Assembly: GCA_011033025.1 (NCBI GenBank)
Contig: WFMF01000106.1
Coordinates: forward strand, 410,421 to 474,420
Source: Beroe forskalii
Lineage: Eukaryota > Ctenophora > Nuda > Beroida > Beroidae
Reading direction: 5' to 3'
DNA length: 64,000 bases
The notes beneath the pieces were generated by a model that was given only the letters and a program-made list of their open reading frames with translations, was not told the origin of the DNA and did no database searches. Both the position numbers and the translations under genes were made by a program. This document shows positions 23,873 through 35,800 of this stretch, piece by piece. Numbering within the stretch: the stretch's first letter is position 1; every line of letters begins with the position of its first letter.

Positions 23873-26800
23873 CTATCGGAGTGGGGGAGGAGGTGGAGGA
23901 GGAGGGGGAGGGGGAGGAGGAGGGGGAGGGGCTGGAGCACTAGGAGGGGGAGGAGCAGGAGGGGCTGCACTTGACGCTTTCACTGGCTCCTCGCTTTTCT
24001 CCTTAGCCACCAAGGAATCCCCCCTGACCGCCTTCTTCCGGCGCTTCTTCTCCTCAGTTTGTGTCCGGAGGAGGGCTTTGGTCTGCCTCCGCAGTGCTTC
24101 CACCTGAAAACAGTGAGATGTTGAGTCATTGCCCGGGTTATCAGGGGATGTAAGCTTGGTACTTACCAGGAAACAACTGGTTAACCGAACTGCAACACTG
24201 CAAAAGTACTTTTTTGCTAAGAGGAAGTAAAACCGAAGCCGAAACGGAACTTTCTGATAATCTGATTTCGGAAAAAACTGTGACCACACCGTCCCCAGAA
24301 AATGAGTGACCGGTAATTCCCAGGTCACTACACCCCTTCACTGACATAGAAACCAATACCCCCCCAATACCAATGCTCCCATAGTACCTAGCTCAGTCCC
24401 ATTGGAGGGCCACTTTTGAGAGCAGGTGCTAATTTAGAGAGTTTGACTTTCAAGCCTACCAAAGACCTTAACAAACTTAGTAGAACGTTCTCATATCAAC
24501 TGTGTCACCTGCCAGTATATTGGAGAGGCCCACCACCATTACAGCACAGAGAATGTAGACAATAACCACCACTTTAGCACATATTAAATATAGTGCTCTC
24601 TAGCCACTACTGTGCAGTCCCCGCTGTGTACAACACAAAGGCCCTACTTCTGCTCTCTCGATCATTATATACAAGTGTTATAATTACACTCTGAGCTGTA
24701 TAAAGTCTACCGTGTACAGCTCGTGGCATCTTTCTCTCTTCCTCATGGGTCACGTGTTTCCGCATATCCGACCACGTGACTTCCTTCACAAGGTCACGTG
24801 GGTACGTGTCACGTCGTCATGGCAACGCACGTGCTACTGGCTTCCACCCTTAGTGGCTATTAGCGCGGTAACGTGACGAGTACCACGGCAGCAGTTGGTG
24901 GATTCAATGACACAGTGTATTACTCACTATATATAACATCAGGTGGCGTATACAGAGACTAAGCAGCGTGGGAGTCACGTGGTACGGGTTGCTGGCCAAT
25001 GAGCGGCCGAGTTGCAGGAGTGAAAACCAATGAGGAGGCGTGATCGGCCACTACTCTCATGACATATGATACGAGCATTTCCGTAACCCTATGCTCCAGG
25101 AAGCTGCCTCTGTCAGTGTGAGTTGCGTTGCCAAGGCAACAACGGCAGATATCCCGCTCCTCAGTCATCATCCACCACTTTTCAAATTTCAAATTTGATT
25201 TGCGTCGCCTCGCCCCAGTGAGGGTCTCTTACAGCGTCTATTGTGGACGCAGCTTGTTGAGTCCTGCAGTTGTCTGATGTCCTCTTTAATAGTGGGACAC
25301 AGCTTGTTGAGTCCTGCAGTTGTCTGATGTAGTCTTAAATAGTGGGGCGTTTTTAACGGGAGTTTTTTAGTTTTCATTTCCTTTACGGTGGGACAGTTTG
25401 ATAACGCGTGTTCTTTAGTTGTCTAATTTCGTCTATAATAGTGGGACATTTTTAATAGGAATTCTTTAGTTTTCATGTCCTCTTTGATAGTGGGATACCT
25501 CGATAACAAGAGTCCTTTAGTTTTCAAGTCGTCTATAATAGTGGGACATTTGATAACATGAGTTCTTTAGTTTTCAAGTCGTCTAACTTTACTGTCGATG
25601 ATATGAACTCTTGCGTGATTTTGACTTAGTCCGTTCTCCAGTCAGTTTGGCAGATTCAATATCAGTACCCGGAGTCAAATTCATTACCGTTAAAGTATTG
25701 CATGCTGATGACGCGCGTCTCCACATTTTAGCGGGCAGTTCGATTTTTAACAAAAATATTATTAAAAAACGGTAAAGAATAGAACCTTTTTCTGAAGAGA
25801 AATGCGGTCCACCAAAAATTCTAAAACTAGTGCAACATATTGTCTATATTAACAACTTAAGAAGGCTTTACAAAACCAGTATTTGAGGTAGCCTGACACC
25901 ATCGGGTCCATTTTGGGATACTTCCCGAGGTGCAGCCCGAGCCATGTATCAGGTTTTATGTATTATTAGAATCGATGGAAACGTGAAAGGACTATAAAAT
26001 GATGAAGCATTTATGAAAAAGTCAAAGAACACCCACCGCTTTTTGATCGCTGGCTAGACTGGTTTCGTAGGTGGAAACTGTCACACTGATAGCTTGTTTG
26101 TGTTTGTTTGACAGTTTGAGGACCGGTTGTACGTGATGCGTTGACAGGGAAGATGGTGTGAAGTATCTGAGAGGGGTAATATCAGGGGCCAATTTAGGGG
26201 AAAATCTAGTGTTAATTAATGAATAATAGTCTGACTAATTTATGGGAACGATAGGAGGTAACTTCATTTAAAAGTATTAACGTATTAAATACTATTAAAT
26301 AGCAAGAGGGCTGCGATTTTCCAACTAGATTTTGGCCCAATTCATTAAGGGTTAGAATTGAGAGAGGGTATAAACCCTCTCTCAATTCTAACCCTTGGCT
26401 TTGGACCAACACTTCACTCACATATCAGCGATCAGATCATCCAAGGTAGGCATCCCGTCCTTCTGCGCAGAGGAGGAGAGAATACTTTCCAATATGGATC
26501 CTGAAGAGGGAGATTCAGAGAATCAGAATATCCGATGTAACAAATATACCCATTATTGGCGAAGATTGAACAATACTTGGCCTGGCTGCTCTATACCAAG
26601 TTATTGGAACCATCATCTCCAAATCGTGTTAACTGTCTCCAAATCATTGAAATTAATAATCGAGATTAATCATCGAGATAAATCATTGAGATTTATCATT
26701 AAGATTAATCATTAAGATTAATCATTGAGATTAATCAATGAGATTAATCATTGAGAACGTAGTAAGAACTCACTGATAGGCGTTGGAACCGTGGCTGGAA

Positions 26801-29800
26801 TAACATCTGTAGTCGGCGCTCTAAGCTCAGTTCCAGTAGCCATTTCATACAACACCAATCCAAAATTATACACATCCGCATCCAGAGTCGACTGATGAAA
26901 TGGGAATTTATTATAGAACCCTCTGACGTTTTCATGCGGGTCTATAATACATAGAAACTTGCCTGATCGGGTCCATATCGGTTTAGACCCTCGTCCTACG
27001 GTATTGGGCCAAATCCTGATACATCCCAAATTGGACCTGACCGGCGCGTTTCTATGTATTTTATAGATAGAAGCCTTATCATGGGGGGTTTCAACAGACT
27101 AAATATTTTAATGATTTGAACAGCTGTCCGTTCGGAGGATAATAAAATGCATATTAGGTCATTTAACTAATCGTTAGCTCCCTGGGCTCGGTTATATTGT
27201 ACAGTAGTGATATTTAATCTAATTTTATTACATGTCATCCATGGTTTGGAAATGAACTAAATTACATAATTGTGAATTGAATATTGATCCAATGACATTA
27301 TTAAGTTAACAGAGATGAGACGAAACACGTCACATTATATCCACATTTCCAGGCAATAAATTAAGTAAATAAATATAGAAAATTAAATCATTCTTGATAT
27401 TGAATTCCTTAATTTTTGATGATAAATAGGACGAGGAGAGTTGTCTGCTCGTCCTATTTATCATCAAACTTCAAAAGAAATCCCTCTTCTTAACTCCTGA
27501 TTTCCTGAATGTTGCACGTGCTTTACTTTTACCTTGATTCCCCGTGTTGCACGTGTAGGTTCCTGTATCTGAATGGCAGGCCGAGAAGGAAGTTCTCAAC
27601 TTCTGAGATCTTGTACACGTTTCCTGCATGATAAGAAAACCTTTTTTCTATCACTTTATCTTAATTAGCAGAAAAGTCTCTGCTCTGATTGGTAAGGGGG
27701 AGAAGGGGAAGAAGGGGAAGAAGGTCGACTTCTAGTTCTTTTTGAGTTTTATGACAGATCGGAATTCAGGAGTGACGATGAGAACTGAGAAGGGAACCTG
27801 TGTTAAGAATTGATTACTGACCGTTTGAACTGTCTAATGTCTACTGACCGTTTGAAGTAGTGTCTACCATGACATTTCCCGTGTGCAGATGTCCATAGGG
27901 CAATCCTTTGTCCTGCAACACACTTAATAAAGCGAATAGAGTGAGGATAAGTGCAAAGACATTCATACAGACAGAACTGAGAACAGACAGAACTGAGAAC
28001 AGACAGAACTGAGAACAGACAGAACTGAGAAAAGACATAACTGAGAACAGACAGAACTGAGAACAGACAGAACTGAGAACAGACAGAACTGAGAACAGAC
28101 AGAACTGAGAACAGACAGAACTGAGAAAAGACAGAACTGAGAAAAGACAGAACTGAGAACAGACAGAACTGAGAACAGACAGAACTGAGAAAAGACAGAA
28201 CTAAGAACAGACAGGACTGAGAACAGACAGAACTGAGAACAGACAGAACTGAGAACAGACAGAACTGAGAACAGACAGAACTGAGAACATACAGAACTGA
28301 GAACAGACAGAACTGAGAACAGACAGAACTGAGAACAGACAGAACTGAGAACAGACAGAACTGAGAACAGACGGAAATGAGAACATGGCAACCTTAAAGT
28401 GATCGTTTGCAAACCTGTAGGAAAACCAGAGCTTCTAGGATGTGTCTGCAAGCTGTGGCTATCTCACTTTCCGGCAATACTGTCCCTGCGAACCATTGCC
28501 ATGATTACCAAGAGAGACCATAGGGTTACCATGGTTACCATGAGAGAGCATTAAGTTACCATGGTTACCAGGAGGAAGAATTAAGTTACCAAGAGAGAAC
28601 TGAGAAATCTTGGTTTATAATATGCAACAGAAATGACCTTTTAACAAACTGCACACTGATAGAGCAAAATTGAAAAGTGGTCAAAACAAGTAATTGAAAG
28701 TAGAAAGAATGTGTAGGTACCTACTTTGGTTTAAGTACTTTTTGAAGAAGGCAGTTTTAGGTTTGCTGCCACACAGTAGGTCCCTCAGTGAGCCGGAACA
28801 GTGGTAAGGCCTCGAGATGTGGACTCCGTTCTGATTCACAGCCGCCAGAGTCACTGAATGGAGTGAAAGTGGTTTACCAGCGAGTGGAGTTTAAGTAGAA
28901 AAGTAGAGTTTACATGTATCAAACCCCACTTGGAAAATAGGTGGTTCATGAACGGCATTAAATCACCATTTTCTTTGTTTCAAACCGTTGAAATATGGAG
29001 CCACTCCCAACCACATCAATTACTAATCCTTCGTTTGTACACTCAACCACACGCTCTCCTTATAATTCCCGTTATCTCCGAATATTAAATTTCAAATTCC
29101 TTGCCCCCGAGTTCCGCTTCAAAAGGGAAAGCGGAACTGTCCATTTGCGTTTCCCACAAAAGGAAATATATCGAAAACTTTTGGTTTTCCAGATGGTATA
29201 TAACCGCTGTATAACCAGTTTCACATTTAATATACTTTCAGTTAAATAGGTTTCTGTCTATTAGCGTATCAGGGAGTTAATCTATTTCCCTTTCATATTT
29301 TGCAGGTTTTCGTCTTAAAGGCTTCTGTCTCGGGGAACTCCAGAGTACTGTCTCCGCTTTGAATTGCCATGGGATTCATTCACTTTACACATCATAAATA
29401 AAACAGGATATATCAGAGTTCTTTCTACCGCGGCTGGGATTATAATTCGCATGGTTTTGGCTGAACTAAGGATATAGATGTCTGGCTCGTAAATGAATTG
29501 TGTTAATCGTCCAATGCTTGCTGTATTTCGGAGGAAAGGACTTTTCACCTCACGACACAGGACACTTGACTTGGTAATATCTCAGCTCTAGGACCTAGGC
29601 AAAGGCTAGGGTCGGGGTTATGGTTAGGATTTGGCTTAGAGTTCAGGTGTTGGGTAATATTGGGGCTATGGTAAGGGTTAGGCCTGGGAGGGTAAACGTC
29701 GTCAAGGACCTAAGTTGCAAAGTCGGGCTCCGTCCTTTGGCCTCGACCAATAATAACTTCAATGTTTCTACCTGGTGTTATGTAGGGATGTTGAATAGTA

Positions 29801-32800
29801 GTCAGCACTTTAGTTAGTGATGTGATCTCCTTTGATGATGTGCAGTAGTACGGTCCCATCTCTGTCTGAAAAGAAATCCGTTAGTTTTCCACCCTCCAAG
29901 CAATGCCAATAATAGACGGCAGTTTATACGACGCGTAAGAAAATAGGCGGTTTAACGTCATCAACAAACTACATTGAGCTATGATAATGACATCATCCTA
30001 TCCGCCTATTTCTCGTGCGCGGCAGTTTATAGTCCCCAATTAATGAATTCCTCATAACGGACTATGTTTCACTTACTGCCGTGGTAATTGCAATCCCTAT
30101 ATCTTGAGGTAAGGGTGCCGCTAGCTAACTAGGTCGCGTTATAGAAGGGTGTGCGGACTCATTAGACATGTCTAATTAGCTGTGTAGTTGTGTCACACAA
30201 TGTGATATATTGATCCTGGTTTGCTCATCCTATCAGATTGGTAGTTGTCTTGTTGTACTTTGATCATGGTGCTGGGGAAATGTACTTTCAATTTATCAAT
30301 TTGGGATGATTTGTAATATTTGTATTGTATGATGGTACAAAATGGTCTATAGCGGGCACACGGCGTTGATTTCAGTACCCGATGGAATTGACGAATTGCT
30401 AATCTTGTAGAATATACACAGTCTAAAATCTGAGATAGGTAATTTGATAATCATTGGTCTTATCTGTACAATATGTTAATAGATTTGATAAATAAATAAA
30501 AGACAAATTGATCAAAGATTAGATAAGATTGACTCATTTATTAGGTACATCAGGGCAACTTATTTAACTCGAACCATTTCCATTTTCCAGGAAACATTAG
30601 ATCACCTGCAGACAGATGATTGTAGTACATCTCTGATCTCGCACCTATTGAGCCTTTATGATTCGTGAGAATTGTGTTTAGACTTCAGGGTCGCATCCTT
30701 GCATCTTTTAGCAAATTAACCGCGGTGGCTGTGTGTAAATGACTCCCGAACAAAAGGCCCCTCCCCACAGGACAAAAGCCATTTAGACAGAGAGCTTACC
30801 ATAATTATATCCCCATAACACTCACGAGATTGATTTGAAATTCCTTGTCCCTGCCAAGCTGACAAAGTGACAACCCCACACCACCTCCTTAAGTCATTAG
30901 ATGTAAGATCATTGTATCCCCTCTCTAAGTCTTTAATCTCCTAATCAGAGGATACCCCTCTCTCTGTGGCTCTACGGCCCTCATTTCCTCTTCTAGATGT
31001 GAGTAAGGAAGTAGCCTGCAGAGTGTAAGCAGGTGTCATGAATGAGGGGCCCAATCATGCCTTATTTGGGCATGAGAGAGTTGCTACAGTAGCAGGATAT
31101 TGAGGAGTATTAAATTGTGTGTGTGTTATTATACATGAAACATGTTTCCGTGATGCTCGCTACCACATTATCTCCTGTATCCGGGTCCGCTGTGTGCTAC
31201 ACTACCAACATTCCGGCCTTATCCGGCTCTCGGTATTAAGTCACCTCTATAATAGGAGCCTCTGATTATTATCCAATGTATTTAGCTTATTTCTCTCTCC
31301 TGTTCGCATGCCAATTGACACTCCTGCCAAGATGTCCGCCTTATCAACGTACCCATTTTTACTTAAGTACTTGAAATTAATCACAGATTGTTGCTTTGAA
31401 TTCCCCCTCAAAACGTTATATTGCTTGCTTTTATTATCGTTAATATATTGTTTCAAACAGACCAACAAACACACACCGTACACACAATATAAGACAATGT
31501 AAGAAATTTCCTATGAGGCGGTGGCCTCCGGTTAACAATAACGGAACCTGTGCGTGTTTAAACCAACTATATTATATACCAGCAATGTACACATATTATT
31601 ATAGTGATATTGCTTCATTGGAACGCTATATAGTCAGAACAATGGCATAGTCCCCCATATGGCTGTGGGGTCTTAAGCGTCACAACGGCCCCTTAATAAT
31701 ACATTGCTGTTGTTCAGTGAGGAGTTTGGTCTTTAATAGTTTATCTAGAATAAAGGGCCTATTTCATGCGGCTTAACTCTGCGCTCACCTATAGTTTGTT
31801 GCGCAATACGACCTGAAAAGGGCCTTATTATTTATTCTTTCATGTTGCTTTCGTGGCATATTTAGCCTTGTTTTTCTGCAAGCGTCATATTTCCCGTATT
31901 CCGAGTCTAGCTGAATCCCTACATACCAAAGGAGGGCACGACAGACACAGGAATGCGCAGAATGAGAGCATTGTCTCCACAGACTCAGCTGATGACTTTA
32001 GTCAGTGTGTAGTGTGTAGACTGTAGAGTGTAGAGTGTGCTGTTAGGGCTCATGTGCACATCCTACACGTTTACAGACGCGTTTTACAGTCGACTTTTAC
32101 ACGTTCAATGAATCTTGACAGTCAATAAAACCGTGATAATTCCCATGTCAATCTGAGTTTAGAGAGGAACGCGACGGATACTCTTCGTATTTCCCACATC
32201 AGCGTTTAGCGCATTTTTGAAAATCTAAGCTTAATTTTGCTAAATTCTTGGCTAAATTTCCATTTTTCGAATCCCACGATGGAAGGTTTAGTCTTTTAAA
32301 TGAGAATCTGAGTGCAGTTCTCGACTTCCAATCTATTTCCTTTAATGTCGTTACGAGTCTTGAGTCCACTGCCGGCAGTGGTCCTAACATTTTGGTACAA
32401 TTAATAACATATTGCATCCCATTACGGAGGTTTTAGCGTTTTAATCGTTTTAATCTGTCTCATATCAGTCCCCTCGCTTTTACCACTTCCTGCCATGTAT
32501 CTATAGTCACGTGACGCAGCACGCGCCGCGGCGTCTACCCACGTGACTAGGATATCGTCATGCAGTTCTTCCTCTTCCTTGCTGTGTCACACACCCCACC
32601 TGACGCTATCTCAACGCTCTGATTGGTTGTTAGCCCCCAACCCCATCCCTGATTGGTTCGTTCCTTCCACTCATCTTACCATGCATTACGCCACTCCTTT
32701 GTTCTGCACGCTACATCATTGGCTGACGACCAGATCTGTGACTTGTGATTGGATGGCGTTGCTAACATGTTGTGATGATTTCATATGATGTACTTTAAGA

Positions 32801-35800
32801 AGGAGGCGGATCTATATTTGTCATGCTCCGCTTTTTATACTGCTCTATAATCCAGGCGGAGTTGCTACTGCTGTAGTTACACACTGTTAAAAATCCAGAT
32901 AATCCCACCCTTCGCGTCATTTCCCACGCAAAGAGTTTGCGTATACTCTGTTTTTGCTGCTCGTTACTCGAATACTCACTCAGTATAACAACCGTTGTTA
33001 GGCATTGTTTATCTTCTTTAGTTCTTTAGTTGCAAATTGTATAGCGAGACCATATAATATTAATTCTTACTTTGAATTGAAATGAATTGAATCTTTTCTT
33101 TACGGATACTCAAACTTTGATGATGAAACTTGGTGATTGTATAATGTATTCTATCCATTGTAACCCTTTCTTCCTCCCCAGAGTTCGCATGGGATGGCAC
33201 AGGTTTTAACCTCCGACTCCCCTGCCCTTATCAAATCAGAGACCCCTCCCCCACATCACCCCATGCCAGCTGATATCCTCGACAACCCCTCTGCTAACAC
33301 AGAGGTATCAGACGAAGCCCTCGCCCCTTTCCTCAAAGTAATATCAGAACTTGATCCCTCCGCTAAGACCTCCTTAATCCAGTCCATCTTAGCGGAACTG
33401 TCAGGAGAACGACCACTGGTTTGTCAGGAAGCGGTGAAGGAGGAATCAGCAGTGCCCCATGTCAAGGCAGAGCCATGTGCAGTGGAGAACAGAGTGTGTA
33501 GAGACGCCTCGGAGACTCCACCTAGCTACTCCTTCAGGTCAATGGAGACCGACTCCCTGCCTCTCTTACCTAAACTCATCCCCACATCAGCACCTGCCCT
33601 TCTTACTCTCCCCCACTCAGTTGTTACCATCCTTCAGAATACCAGCTCTAACCTTCACACTTCCCCCTCCAGCCTTCAGACGCCACCCACCAGCCTTCAC
33701 TCCTCCCCAGCCAGCCTTCAGACAGCAACCATCATACCAGTTTCAGCCGTTAATTTGACACCGGTGTCAGGAGTCAAGTTGACACCAGTTTCGGCCGTCA
33801 ATCTGACACCAGTGTCTACCCTCACCTCTCCAATCAGTATAATCGACCCGACATCAGAGACCTCCCCAGTACGATTGCAAACAGGTGTTCAGCGCTCCAA
33901 GCCCGCTGTTAACTTCGTACCCCATTCTTCCCTTCCTTTGCTAGTACCAGTGTCTTCAGATATCTTCTCAATTTCTTCATCCTTCGTCCATCCCTCCTCA
34001 TCCCCATTGGTTAGCTCTCAGTCTTCATCCCCTCTTTTTAGCGCCCAGTCTTCATCCCCAAATACTCCATTGATGAGTGCCCAATCTTCATCCCCTCTGA
34101 TGACTGCTCAGTCTTCATCCCCACTGATGAGTGCTGGATCACCAAGTTCCCTTCCTGACAGGGGAGGATCTCCCTGTACTCCAGCCCCAGATTTCATGAG
34201 GAATGGAAATCTAACACCAGTGAGTTCAACACTTAGAATTTGGTCCTTTTCACGTTATAGTTACAACAATCCGTTGTGGAGCATACTATGAAGCCCTCGA
34301 AAATCAAGATCAATTCCGAGTCTTCTCTCATTCATGGTCGCTACGTTAAAAGGCAAAAATACACCAAAATTACGTTAACAATTTCCGAACCCTACGGGGT
34401 AAACTCGCTAAGTGCTAATGTCCCCACCCCTCAGGCGAGCCTGGAGAGCCCTAGTGAGCTGGAGGAGCAGGCAGTGAAGTTGAAGGGCCAGCTGCTGGAT
34501 GTCAGGTCTAAGATCCTGCAGAGTATGACCGTTGAGGGAGGGCTGAGTGGACCTAACGCGGAGTACCTCGAACAGCTGCTCAAACTGGGTAGGTGTGGGT
34601 CATAAGAGCTGCTGGTTCTGATAACCATTGGTTTTCCTTTTTTCTGCTTCTTGATACAACTTCACAATGTTTATTTGCCTCAATCACTCTCCAAGCATGC
34701 CCCATGTATGGTCAACGTCTTTCCCCAAGTATCGACATTAGAACGAGTAACCCGCAAACTTGGTCGTCCTGTGAAGACTTTTCTTACTACAGCTTCTCTT
34801 AGAGTTATTTCAAACAACTCTCCCAAAAGCCACTCCTGAGTCTAAAATTAGCATTTGGGCATTAACCAATCAAATCTCGTCTGCTTGGCCTCTATCTAAC
34901 ACACACATATTCACTATTCGTTTGGCAGGCACGCCTTATGGAATATTTTATACCTTTTAATGATAATATGTTGCACACTTTATAGGTCTTCTCTGATTGT
35001 ATGTTTTCTTGCAATTCATTGTTCCCACGCACCTCTTCAACACAGCGCACGGAAAACCTACGAGCTGAGAAAAGTTAGATGTAGGATTGTCATGAGGGAG
35101 GCAGCATTCTTGTTATTTGAAAACAAAACCTGGTATATCCAAGGAGTTTCAGCCAAGAGGCGGACCTATAATCCTAGCACAATACCCACTCATTACATGT
35201 TGCTTGATGGTCGTATGGCATATTTCCGTTCAAAGCATGCGTGTAGATAACAAACAAACTAAAAGCAATGCGAATATTCTAAATATTTCCCTCTCTAGAG
35301 CAAGTGATAAAGCTACTACAAGAGGGCGTTCTTCCTGACAAAGAAACCACGCCTCCAGTGATTCTGGGAGGAAAGCAGGGCCTCAGTGACACCCCACAAC
35401 AAACCGGAGCGAAGGTTAGTTTTCCCAAAACCGATATCCTTTTAATTTATTCAAAGAAAACTCGATTCTATAGCTCGACCAATGCTCCTAATTTCTTGTT
35501 TTAAACAACTTCTTTAGTCAATGTTTTTATAATCTTCAGTTGGCGTTGTTTTTGAAAATCTATATCTTTTTATTCTGACTATTTCAGAGGAAAACGGGGG
35601 GAGCTAAACAATCTCAGAAAAATGGAAAGAAGCACAAACACTCTGGAGGTTAGTTTTAGCATCCAAAAGTCTTAATTTTTGTGGGTTATCATTTGTCTTC
35701 ACTCCCCTTACAGTGTATTGACAGCTGTGTTTACATTGTATGTATATGTATACATTGAGTGTACAATGCGTATACAATGTATACACTGTCTACAAATTGT

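Noticed and set aside
23844-24107. Plus-strand poly-glycine protein
   Set aside because: Complement of the polyproline end of PXK exon 13, which fits the PXK frame and splice sites.
24607-25192. Two minus-strand frames of 60 and 77 codons beside the E-box cluster
   Set aside because: No recognisable domain, no matching splice phases with PXK exons 12-13, and they fall inside an intron whose exons already join in phase.
27963-28451. Frame of repeated SVLSSVCSQFCLF resembling a membrane protein
   Set aside because: Read-out of the 16-bp intronic minisatellite of PXK.
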